This document shows positions 55,206 to 63,355 of a DNA stretch of 64,000 nt, piece after piece. Made by a program: the position numbers and the translations under genes. The DNA comes from Haliscomenobacter sp. Lineage in GTDB: Bacteria; Bacteroidota; Bacteroidia; Chitinophagales; Saprospiraceae. Below the pieces are notes generated by a model. It did no database searches. It was given only the letters and a program-made list of their open reading frames with translations, and had not been told where the DNA came from. Each line of letters begins with the position of its first letter. Within the stretch, counting starts at the first letter, position 1. The DNA is taken from contig JADJPL010000001.1 of assembly GCA_016713275.1 (NCBI GenBank), positions 248,001-312,000 of the forward strand, in the 5' to 3' direction.

Positions 55206-55270
55206 GGCTGTATCAAAAAGACCGTTCTGCTTTTGGCGGTCAGGAGCAAGAACAGGCTTTTGGCACAACC
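55206..55270. repeat. Degenerate inverted repeat of the dispersed family
   Basis: GGCTGTATCAAAAAGACC at 55206-55223 and the opposing GGCTTTTGGCACAACC at 55255-55270 form a looser version of the 26082-26173 element. It lies between nadA and the methyltransferase gene on the minus strand. Confidence 0.5.
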
Positions 55271-55286
55271 CCAATTGGGGGGCCTG

Positions 55287-56006
55287 TTATCCCGCCAAAA
55301 TCAGAAAAACAACCGGTTGTTTATGCAGATCCGGCAGCGGATGGAGCGCTTTCCACCGGGCCACGGTTTGAGTCCGGATATATTGGGACGGAAGGGTCAG
55401 CGCAGCGCTCACGGAGAGTAAGGTACCCGGAGAGAGGGTTTGGATCAGCATGTCGAGCATTGCCTGGCTTCGGTACGGGGTTTCGATAAAGATCTGGGTT
55501 TGGCGTTCCTTGGCCGATTGCATTTCCAACTGCCGGATCTGACGCCCGAGATCGGTCTTCTTTGCGGTCAGGTATCCCTGAAAACAGAACCGCTGGCCGT
55601 TCAAGCCGGAAGCCATAAGCGCGAGAAGGATGGAGGATGGGCCGATCAAAGGCCGGACCTCTATTCCCAGCCGGTGGGCCAGCAACACCAGGGGACTTCC
55701 CGGATCGGCAACCGCTGGGCAGCCTGCCTCCGACATCAGCCCGGCGTCCCGGCCTGCAAGTACGGGCGCCAGCAACCCCTCCAACGCCGTGTCGGGCGTA
55801 TGTTCATTGAGTTCCTGAAATTCCAGGGACTGCAAAGGGCGGGGAAATTGAATCGCCTTCAAAAACCGCCGGGCTGTTTTTCCGCGTTCCACAATAAAAT
55901 AATCGAGAGCAAACACGGTCTCCAGCAATTCCGGCGATATCCCGGCGAGGGTGTCCTCTCCCAGCGGAGTAGGTACCAAAAAGAGAATGCCTGGTTTTTG
56001 GTTCAT
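55287..56006 (-). CDS. RsmI-like SAM-dependent methyltransferase (tetrapyrrole methylase fold)
   Basis: 239 residues. The N-terminus GILFLVPTPLGEDTLAGI and the middle GLMSEAGCPAVADPGSPLV and RPLIGPSSILLALMASGL match the RsmI/YraL branch of tetrapyrrole-methylase-fold enzymes. True RsmI (about 280 residues) methylates C1402 of 16S rRNA; this shorter form lacks the C-terminal domain and is common in Bacteroidota, where its substrate is unproven. It is divergent from scpA, 79 bases away. Confidence 0.82.
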   Translation of the reverse strand: MNQKPGILFLVPTPLGEDTLAGISPELLETVFALDYFIVERGKTARRFLKAIQFPRPLQSLEFQELNEHTPDTALEGLLAPVLAGRDAGLMSEAGCPAVADPGSPLVLLAHRLGIEVRPLIGPSSILLALMASGLNGQRFCFQGYLTAKKTDLGRQIRQLEMQSAKERQTQIFIETPYRSQAMLDMLIQTLSPGTLLSVSAALTLPSQYIRTQTVARWKALHPLPDLHKQPVVFLILAG

Positions 56007-56085
56007 GTCACAGATAAGCGCTTAGCGCAAAGGTGTTCACAAATTTGCGGATTTCGAAGTACCTTCGCTGCAATATTGCCGCACT

Positions 56086-56856
56086 ATGGCTCAAAACGAC
56101 ACCTTTACCATCCGGCTTCCTCAATTTGAAGGTCCATTCGACCTGTTGCTTTTCTTTATTGAGCGGGATGAACTGGACATCAACAACATTCCGATAGCCA
56201 AGATCACAGATGATTTTCTGGACTACATCCATCAAATGGAGCGCCTGAACATCGATCTGGCGAGCGAGTTTATTTTGGTCGCCGCAACCCTTTGCCGAAT
56301 CAAAGCCAAAATGCTGTTGCCCCGCAAACCGGTCGACGAGCATGGCAAGGAAATCGACCCGAGGGAAGAACTGGTTCAGCGGCTTATGGAGTACAAGCGC
56401 TACAAAAGCGTGCTGGAGGAAATGAGGCTGCTGGAAGAGAACCGGTGGCTCCGGGAAGGCAGAGGCAATGTGTCGCTTGAGCTACAGCAACTCGCCACCA
56501 AAGCCCTGGTGGATTCCGAGCTCGAGTCGCTGTCTTTGTTCCAGTTGCTGCGCGCCTTCGAACGGATCATGAGCCGCCTGGAGCAGCCCGTGCCCAGGGC
56601 TGTGCACCAGATCGCGATGTTCAATTACACCATTGAGGAACAACAAACCCGTATTCTGCTACAGATAGAACAACAACAAAGAGCGAGCTTTGAAGGCGTT
56701 TTTGGAGCATGCCAGGACCGCGTCCACGCCGTCATTACGTTCCTTGCCCTGCTGGAGTTGATCAACCTCCAAAAAGTGCGGATTATTCAGGGTTTGGGCG
56801 TCAATAATTTCTGGTTGGAAGGTCCTGCCTCCGAAGTGGATTCCGAAGAAGAGTAA
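56086..56856 (+). CDS. scpA: Segregation and condensation protein A
   Basis: 256 residues, kleisin family. The N-terminus (RLPQFEGPFDLLLFFIERDELDINNIPIAKIT) and the middle (ASEFILVAATLCRIKAKMLLPR) are typical, as is the C-terminal winged-helix (HAVITFLALLELINLQKVRI). ScpA bridges SMC heads with ScpB in chromosome condensation. The 3' end overlaps the convergent DUF5682 gene by 70 bases. No scpB or smc gene is in the window. Confidence 0.94.
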   Translation: MAQNDTFTIRLPQFEGPFDLLLFFIERDELDINNIPIAKITDDFLDYIHQMERLNIDLASEFILVAATLCRIKAKMLLPRKPVDEHGKEIDPREELVQRLMEYKRYKSVLEEMRLLEENRWLREGRGNVSLELQQLATKALVDSELESLSLFQLLRAFERIMSRLEQPVPRAVHQIAMFNYTIEEQQTRILLQIEQQQRASFEGVFGACQDRVHAVITFLALLELINLQKVRIIQGLGVNNFWLEGPASEVDSEEE

Positions 56857-59111
56857 GTTTGTTCGAACCTTGCGGCGTCGTTACCCAGCAGCCGGTGCAA
56901 GGCAAGCGTTACCGGTTGGAGACGCGCTTCTTCCAATCCGCTCCTCATTTTGGTCCAGGAGGAGGCGCCCTCGCCTTCCCGTACCCGTTGCCAGATCATA
57001 TTCCGCTCCGCCTCAGAGAATCGGGAAAAAGCCCTTCGGAGAACAGGCAATACCGGCCCGAATGCCTCCCCGGGGATGTCGTCTACCCATTGTGCTACGA
57101 TCCTCCAAAGCGAAGGCGTATGTAAAAGCAACAGCGCGCTCCCTTGGGTAAACCCCTCCAACCACAGCGCGCTCGGTAACGCCTGCCTTTCTCCCCCGGA
57201 CAAAGCCCGCGACAACACCGTCGCCGCCGAACCGGCCGTCCACACCCCTTCCTCCACCAAAAGCCGGGTAGCAAGACCTGCCAGCAAGGGATGGGATTCG
57301 GCGTCAAGAGCAAGGCGGGCGAGCGCCTCGGTCCAGTCGGTACGGCCGGGAAGTTCGGTGAGCAAATGAACGGCCTGGTGCGCTCCCAATATCAGGTGAA
57401 CCCATTCTTTGGCCGTTTCCTCGTCCATGTTGCGGGCAGCGTCCGGAAGCCCCAGGCAAATCCGGGGAAGCACCTCGGCAACAAGGGAAACGAGGGCATC
57501 CAGGTTGGTTTTCCGCACGCTTCCATAACGCAGTATGCGTGCCAGCACTGGGAAGGCCCCTAACAGCAAATCCATGTCGCTGGTGGAAGCGGCAAAACCC
57601 TGGATTTTGCGAATCATCTCCGGAACTATTTCCGGAAGGTCGGACTTCAGGATCTCATCGAGCAACTCCAGCGCTTCGGGCAAGGAAACGGTTTTTTCAA
57701 TTTGGTCCAGCGCTTTATTTCTGGCGGCTTCCTGAATGGTTATCCCCCAGATCCCCGCCTGGATCAGGCGGATCAGGAAATCGGTTTTCCATTTAAGCTT
57801 CCATACCTCTTTAAACGACCCCAGGCTTTCGCCCCGAACGGAACCCGGTTCGCCCCAGGGCGCCCCGAGCAACCGGAGCCGGTGTAGCAAACAACTCGCT
57901 CTCCAGTTTGCCGCCATCCGCAGATCCAGCACTTTGGTCAGTTTTTCTGAGGAGCCGTACTCTCTGGTGAGGCGGGCAGATTTGACACTGCGTTCCAGAT
58001 CCTGTTGCAAAGGGGAGGCGCCCAGTCCGGCAGGAACTTTCCCCATTTTCACTCCAACCACCAGCCGTTCGCGGATAAGGGCCAATGGCGGCGTTTGTCC
58101 GTGGCATAACACGCCCGTGCAGGCATCTTCCAGTTCTCCGAGTCCTGGCACATTTTTTTGGCGAAGGGCAGCCAGGGTTTCCGCCAGCCGTACAGCCTCC
58201 TGAACCTGGGCTGGCGAGGTTTCCAATTGTTCCTGGCGCAGCAGGCGGGCGGCACGAACCATCCAGTGGGCGGCCAGGGCGTCGCGGCGCTGAAACAGCA
58301 ACTCATACCAGGCAGGGGAGATCACGCCGGCCCCGTAGCCCGACTGGAATGCCAGCCGGTCGTAGCTCCAGGGAATCCAAAGCGCTTTCGTCTTTTCTTT
58401 TTTCAGTCCGCGAATCGTCGCCCGGTCGGATTTCGGGGAAAAAGCGCGGACGTCTTCCAGCACCGGAGCGTGCCAGGCGCCGCAAACGACGGCGATGCGC
58501 TCAAACCCTTCTTCCTGCGCCTGACGGATCCCCAGGCGCATCCAGGCTTCGCGAACCAGGGTTTCCCGGCTTTCCGCTCCTGCATGCGCCTGACGGAGCG
58601 CCTGCATCATTTCCAGAACCAGGGCAAAAATGGACGCCGGGTTGTCCATTTGTTCAAACGTGGCGTCCCACCACCGTTCGCTATCGTCGTATCCTGCAAG
58701 TTGGGCAAGCATCTGCAGGGGATCTTTTGAGACCGCGTCTGTACCGGATTCACCCCGGGCTTCAGACCAGTCGCTTTCCTGGCCAAACTGGACGGCCAAG
58801 GGAAGATCCATCGCCCGGACAGGAATACCCGCCTGCATTCCATAGCGAATTGCCTGGAGTTCGGGAGAAAATTCAGCGAAAGGGAGGTAAGCGGCCTTTC
58901 GAGCATCGGGAACAGCATACATCAGCAGCGCGACGGGAAGTTCCAGCTTGGGGTGCAAAAGCTGCGGGAACAACGCTTCCGCTTCCTGGGGCGCTTCGAC
59001 CATAAGCAAATCCGGGCCATATTCCCGCAACGCCCGCTTTAGTGCCAGCGCAGAACCCGGCCCGTGGTGCCGGATACCGAAACATGCCGTGCCGGATTCG
59101 CCATTTGCCAT
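56787..59111 (-). CDS. DUF5682-family protein
   Basis: 774 residues from the ATG at 59109-59111, the only methionine before the conserved core; the raw frame runs open to 60512 but that part is antisense to the esterase. The start GIRHHGPGSALAL (H15, H16), the VEAP motif (E39) and CGAWHA (H214) together resemble the two GxxH motifs and glutamate of the TIKI/TraB/EreA-like metalloenzyme fold; this fold match is my reading. The rest is helical. From memory, the family is normally encoded beside a MoxR ATPase and a VWA/CoxE protein; here the matching ATPase is at 627-1709. The C-terminus overlaps scpA by 70 bases. Role unknown. Confidence 0.85.
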   Translation of the reverse strand: MANGESGTACFGIRHHGPGSALALKRALREYGPDLLMVEAPQEAEALFPQLLHPKLELPVALLMYAVPDARKAAYLPFAEFSPELQAIRYGMQAGIPVRAMDLPLAVQFGQESDWSEARGESGTDAVSKDPLQMLAQLAGYDDSERWWDATFEQMDNPASIFALVLEMMQALRQAHAGAESRETLVREAWMRLGIRQAQEEGFERIAVVCGAWHAPVLEDVRAFSPKSDRATIRGLKKEKTKALWIPWSYDRLAFQSGYGAGVISPAWYELLFQRRDALAAHWMVRAARLLRQEQLETSPAQVQEAVRLAETLAALRQKNVPGLGELEDACTGVLCHGQTPPLALIRERLVVGVKMGKVPAGLGASPLQQDLERSVKSARLTREYGSSEKLTKVLDLRMAANWRASCLLHRLRLLGAPWGEPGSVRGESLGSFKEVWKLKWKTDFLIRLIQAGIWGITIQEAARNKALDQIEKTVSLPEALELLDEILKSDLPEIVPEMIRKIQGFAASTSDMDLLLGAFPVLARILRYGSVRKTNLDALVSLVAEVLPRICLGLPDAARNMDEETAKEWVHLILGAHQAVHLLTELPGRTDWTEALARLALDAESHPLLAGLATRLLVEEGVWTAGSAATVLSRALSGGERQALPSALWLEGFTQGSALLLLHTPSLWRIVAQWVDDIPGEAFGPVLPVLRRAFSRFSEAERNMIWQRVREGEGASSWTKMRSGLEEARLQPVTLALHRLLGNDAARFEQTYSSSESTSEAGPSNQKLLTPKP

Positions 59112-59204
59112 GCATAAAAATACCGTTTTTGAACGGAATCGGTATAGAAAAGCGATAACTTGAGGCCATTTGCAGATAGGCTCGTTCAGACAAATTAACC
59201 AACC

Positions 59205-61169
59205 ATGAAACGCATTCAGCCATTCCTTGTATGGATCATCCTGGCTACGTCCATCTCCACCTGCTTTGCCGAAGTTAAACTCCCGAAACTTCTCAGCGAT
59301 GGCATCGTTCTGCAACGCGAAGCCCAAATCCCTGTTTGGGGATGGGCAGCCCCCAATGAAAAAGTTAGCGTCGTCTTTGACGGAAAAACCTACAAAACCA
59401 AAGCTTCCCCGGAAGGTACCTGGCGCGTAATCCTGCCTGAGATGGCAGCAGGAGGCCCTTATATCCTGCGGGTTTCGGGCGCCAAAAATACCCTTGAGGT
59501 GAAAGATATCCTCATCGGCGACGTATGGCTTTGCGCCGGACAATCCAATATGGTGCACCAGATGGATATTCATGATGTCGCCTATGCCGGGGAGATTGCC
59601 ACCGCCAACTTCCCCCAAATCCGGCATTTCAAAATTCCGACGGCCACCAGCATCTCCGGCCCCAAAGACGATCTGCCCGGCGGAACCTGGGATAAAGCTG
59701 TGTTGGAAGAAGTACGGCCCTTCTCTGCCGTAGCGTATTTTTTTGCCAAAAAGATCTATGAAAAATACCGCATCCCTATTGGCCTGATCAACGCCAGTGT
59801 GGGCGGGACGCCAATAGAAGCCTGGACGCCCGAAGAAGGATTTAAGGAGTTCCCCGACATCGTAAAAATCCTTGGCGAGAACAAAGACACCGCTTTTGTA
59901 AACCGCCAGTTGGGTAGCCGCCCTCCTGGTAACCCAACCCCTCCCCAGCCATCCGACAAAGGGCTTACCGGCGAGAAGCCCTGGTATGCAGCGGATTATT
60001 TGCCCAAAGACTGGCGTGCGATCAACATTCCCGGCTACTGGGAGGATCAGGGAATAAAAGATTTGAACGGCGTAGTTTGGTACCGCCGGGAAATCGACCT
60101 GCCTGCCTCTATGGCAGGGAAAGAGGCTCGGGTGTTCCTCGGCCGGATTGTCGATGCCGACGAGCTTTACATTAATGGCCAAAAAGTAGGCAATACGACC
60201 TACCAATACCCGCAACGAAGGTATCGCGTGCCCGCAGGAGTACTCAAAAGTGGTAAAAATATCTTCGTGGTGCGGGTTACCAATACCGCAGGGAAAGGCG
60301 GTTTTGTGCCGGACAAACCGTATTGTATTTTCGCCGGGAAGGACACCGTAGACCTGAAGGGATACTGGCAATACAAGGTGGGCGAGGTGTTTGCTCCCTT
60401 CAATTTCCAGGCTATGCCAAGACCCAATGCCAATGAACCCAGAGTAAGGAGGATAAACCCCCAAAATGAGCCTGCTTCCCTGTACAACGCCATGGTGGCG
60501 CCTTATACCCAATTTCCACTAAAGGGCATCCTCTGGTATCAGGGGGAAAGCAATGCCGGGCGTCCGGAACTCTACGAAAGCTACCTGCATGCCCTGGTAG
60601 ACGGCTGGAGAGAGGTGTTCCAACGCCCGGATATCCCCTTTATCTATGCCCAACTCCCCAACTTTATGGAGGTATCCTACCTTCCCTCCGAGAGCAACTG
60701 GGCGGCTCTGAGGGAGTCGCAACGCAAGGCGCTGAGCATACCCAACACCGCTATGACCGTCAACATCGACCTCGGCGAATGGAACGACATCCACCCCGAC
60801 AACAAAAAGGACGTAGGCGAACGCATGGCATTGTCGGCGTTGAAGCTGGCCTACGGCGAGGACATTGTGTATTCCGGCCCATTGTACAAAGAACACCAAA
60901 TCGAAGGCGCCAAGGTTATAATCTCCTTTTCGAACGTGGGCGGCGGACTCGTTTCCAACGACGGCGAGGAGCTGAGCGAATTCGCCATTGCCGGAGCAGA
61001 TAAAAAATTCGTTTGGGCCAAAGCTAAAATAGAAGGGGACAAGGTGATCGTGTGGAGCGAGCAAATTCCCAACCCCAAATACGTGCGCTACGCTTGGGCG
61101 GACAACCCCGATAATCCCAATTTGTACAACAAGGAAGGGTTGCCGGCGTCGCCGTTTCAGATGGAGTAA
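59205..61169 (+). CDS. Sialate O-acetylesterase-like SGNH hydrolase
   Basis: 654 residues with a signal peptide (about 1-22). The family has an SGNH hydrolase split by an inserted beta-sandwich domain: the nucleophile is in CAGQSNM (about residue 114), the middle part (about 275-385; WYRREIDLP, ELYINGQKVG) resembles a jelly-roll carbohydrate-binding domain, and the later block LKGILWYQGESNAG is the second SGNH signature. The catalytic histidine is probably in WNDIHPDNK. It removes acetyl groups from sialic acids or other sugars, outside the cytoplasm. It is divergent from the DUF5682 gene; no sialic acid catabolic genes are next to it. Confidence 0.9.
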   Translation: MKRIQPFLVWIILATSISTCFAEVKLPKLLSDGIVLQREAQIPVWGWAAPNEKVSVVFDGKTYKTKASPEGTWRVILPEMAAGGPYILRVSGAKNTLEVKDILIGDVWLCAGQSNMVHQMDIHDVAYAGEIATANFPQIRHFKIPTATSISGPKDDLPGGTWDKAVLEEVRPFSAVAYFFAKKIYEKYRIPIGLINASVGGTPIEAWTPEEGFKEFPDIVKILGENKDTAFVNRQLGSRPPGNPTPPQPSDKGLTGEKPWYAADYLPKDWRAINIPGYWEDQGIKDLNGVVWYRREIDLPASMAGKEARVFLGRIVDADELYINGQKVGNTTYQYPQRRYRVPAGVLKSGKNIFVVRVTNTAGKGGFVPDKPYCIFAGKDTVDLKGYWQYKVGEVFAPFNFQAMPRPNANEPRVRRINPQNEPASLYNAMVAPYTQFPLKGILWYQGESNAGRPELYESYLHALVDGWREVFQRPDIPFIYAQLPNFMEVSYLPSESNWAALRESQRKALSIPNTAMTVNIDLGEWNDIHPDNKKDVGERMALSALKLAYGEDIVYSGPLYKEHQIEGAKVIISFSNVGGGLVSNDGEELSEFAIAGADKKFVWAKAKIEGDKVIVWSEQIPNPKYVRYAWADNPDNPNLYNKEGLPASPFQME

Positions 61170-61317
61170 AGGTTTTTGGAAGCATGCGTAAAACGCGTTT
61201 GGGTGGAACGAAGTCGGTCGATTCTTTCCCTTTTGATCGAGATAGGCGGTTGCACCCGCTTATTGAAAGAACCTTGCAAAAGGTTTACAATTGGATTAAC
61301 TTGCCTAAAAGTAGTGC

Positions 61318-61545
61318 ATGGAAACGGCAAAAAAACTGACCAATTTGCAACTGGAGTTATTGAAGGTATTTCGGTTTGACATTCCGGATGACCAGCTATT
61401 GGAAATAAGGTCCTTTCTCCGAAACTATTTTGCAAATAAGGTTACGTCAGAAATGGATCAACTCTTTGAATCCAACCAGTGGGGGGAGGAAAAAATTGAA
61501 GAATGGTCTAAAGAACATATGCGGACCAAGTATGAGGGCCAATGA
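61318..61545 (+). CDS. Putative antitoxin of a PIN toxin-antitoxin pair
   Basis: 75 residues, helical and charged, with no signal peptide (METAKKLTNLQLELLKVF; DDQLLEIRSFLRNYFANK). The size, the position and a 4-base ATGA overlap with the PIN-domain gene downstream are typical of antitoxins. No DNA-binding motif is clear at the N-terminus; the C-terminal part (QWGEEKIEEWSKEHMRTKYEG) would be the toxin-binding end. Antitoxin role is inferred from the pairing. Confidence 0.75.
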   Translation: METAKKLTNLQLELLKVFRFDIPDDQLLEIRSFLRNYFANKVTSEMDQLFESNQWGEEKIEEWSKEHMRTKYEGQ

Positions 61546-61949
61546 AAGTGGTCATCGACACGAATGTTCTTTTGATGGCCATTCCAAAAATTTCGAAATA
61601 CAGGCCAATATTTGACAGCCTTCTTTCCGGAAAGTATGAGTTGGCTGTTTCGGAACTAATTATTCAGGAGTATATCGAAATTTTTGGAAGAAAAACGACA
61701 AGCCAAATTGCACAAAATTTTGCCGAGCTTCTATTTCAGTTGGACAATGTAGAACTCGTTGAGGTTTATTTCCGTTGGAATCTCATTCATAAAGACCCTG
61801 ACGACAATAAATTTGTCGATTGCGCTATTTCGGCTAATGCCTTATTTATCGTTTCGAACGATCATCATTTTAACCTGCTCAGAGACGTTGCTTTTCCCCC
61901 TGTTGAGGTCATTTCTGCGAATGCCTTTCTCGAAATACTGAAAAACTAG
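61542..61949 (+). CDS. PIN-domain ribonuclease toxin
   Basis: 135 residues, a single PIN domain. Acidic metal-binding residues are D6 (VIDTN), E43, D93 (DNKFVDCAI) and D107 (VSNDHHF). The pattern fits the COG1569 group of putative toxin-antitoxin PIN ribonucleases, which cut RNA when free of antitoxin. The start overlaps the antitoxin stop by 4 bases, so translation is coupled. Confidence 0.88.
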   Translation: MKVVIDTNVLLMAIPKISKYRPIFDSLLSGKYELAVSELIIQEYIEIFGRKTTSQIAQNFAELLFQLDNVELVEVYFRWNLIHKDPDDNKFVDCAISANALFIVSNDHHFNLLRDVAFPPVEVISANAFLEILKN

Positions 61950-62047
61950 GGTTCATTGAGTAGCGCCATTCAATCTTCCGATTTACGGGCTCGGGATTCT
62001 TCTAATCCAAATCAAAAGGCCAAACCTCTTTATTCAAAAAAAGCGCC

Positions 62048-63313
62048 ATGAAAAATATAGCCTTTTTGATTTTATTCCTGTTGGCCAATTGCCCTCTTTC
62101 CGCCCAGGTTGGGAAATTAATCTGGGAAGATAACTTCAACCACGACTCCCTCGATCAAACCAAATGGAGCTTTGAAACGGGTACCGGCGTAAACGGGGAC
62201 TGGGGTACCGGGCAGCTTGACCGGGCCACCAACCGGATCGAAAATGTGCATTTTCAGCGAAACGTGCCGGGCGCCGAAGACGGTTGCCTGGTGATCACCA
62301 CGCGAAAAGAACGGTATGAGGACAGGAACTATACCAGCGGCAGGATCAACACGGCAGGAAAAGCTTCCTGGGGCCCAGGCTGCCGGATTGTAGCCAGGGT
62401 TTTCCCCAGGGATGTGAAATACCCCGGGCAAGGGTTCGCGTTTTGGATGATGCCCGGTGAATTGCCCCAGGGCTGGAGCTGGCTTATGTGGCCTCAGGGC
62501 GGAGAAATTGATATTATGGAATATGTGGGCGCCATCCCTTACCACAACCTCGGAGGCGTTCACTTTGCCTGGTCCTGGGAAAACAACCAATGGCAATCCT
62601 GGAACCATGGGCATCTGGCAGCCTATTATAGTTACGCCCATCAGGCCGTTCCCAATCCCTCGGAACCCGGTTATGGCGGCTACCCGCCTGCAAACGACGA
62701 CCTCAATGCCGGGAGTGCCGGTTTCCATACCTATGGCATAGACTGGTATCAGGACCGGATGGAGTTCTTTGTAGATGACCACGTGTACCATATTCATTAT
62801 CTGAACGACGGAAGCGCCTTTAAAAAAGACGGAAAAGACGAACTGGCTGTTTTAAATTTCTCAGGAAAGCGTGTGGGCGTATCGGAGTATTCCAACCATT
62901 TCAGCGAATGGCGTCCTTTCGAGCACCAGATGTTTGCCATTTTAAGCGCCGGCGTAGGCGGCGGTCCGCAAACGTATGGCGGAGCGGTTGGAGCAGAAGC
63001 GGTGTTTCCTTGCTCCGTATTCATCGATTGGGTGCGGGTATACGAGTTGGGTACGGTTACCGGCGTGGACGAGAAGGAAAATGATGCCGGGTTTCGTGTC
63101 TTCCCGAATCCAGCCCAGGGGGCCTTAAACATCCAGGTGAAAGAACCGGGGCACTACCTGGTTCGCATTGCAGATGTTTCGGGAAAAGCCCTTATTCAAA
63201 CGTCGATGAGCCAATCGGCATCCATTGATATTTCCTCTTTAACCAAGGGAGTGTACATGGTGTTTCTTAGCGATAAGCGGGTTGCAATGTCGAAAAAGGT
63301 GCTTGTTTTATAA
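62048..63313 (+). CDS. GH16 endo-beta-glucanase with T9SS sorting domain
   Basis: 421 residues. Signal peptide 1-20; GH16 domain about 22-335 with the catalytic motif GEIDIMEYVG (E153 nucleophile, D155, E158 acid/base) and WMMPGELPQGWSWLMWPQ in the cleft; then a C-terminal T9SS type A sorting domain (about 348-421; FRVFPNPAQGALNI, SLTKGVYMV) that sends it through the type IX system to the surface or outside. It most likely cuts beta-1,3-glucan (laminarin) or a mixed-linkage glucan. The window also carries porG of that secretion system. An AraC-type gene follows 42 bases later on the same strand. Confidence 0.93.
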   Translation: MKNIAFLILFLLANCPLSAQVGKLIWEDNFNHDSLDQTKWSFETGTGVNGDWGTGQLDRATNRIENVHFQRNVPGAEDGCLVITTRKERYEDRNYTSGRINTAGKASWGPGCRIVARVFPRDVKYPGQGFAFWMMPGELPQGWSWLMWPQGGEIDIMEYVGAIPYHNLGGVHFAWSWENNQWQSWNHGHLAAYYSYAHQAVPNPSEPGYGGYPPANDDLNAGSAGFHTYGIDWYQDRMEFFVDDHVYHIHYLNDGSAFKKDGKDELAVLNFSGKRVGVSEYSNHFSEWRPFEHQMFAILSAGVGGGPQTYGGAVGAEAVFPCSVFIDWVRVYELGTVTGVDEKENDAGFRVFPNPAQGALNIQVKEPGHYLVRIADVSGKALIQTSMSQSASIDISSLTKGVYMVFLSDKRVAMSKKVLVL

Positions 63314-63355
63314 GATTTTAGCCACACTCCTGGTAGCATAAAATAAGTTTCAACC

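Noticed and set aside
59112..60512. An N-terminal extension of the DUF5682 protein up to 60512
   Set aside because: This part is antisense to the sialate O-acetylesterase gene. The conserved family start is at the ATG at 59109-59111.
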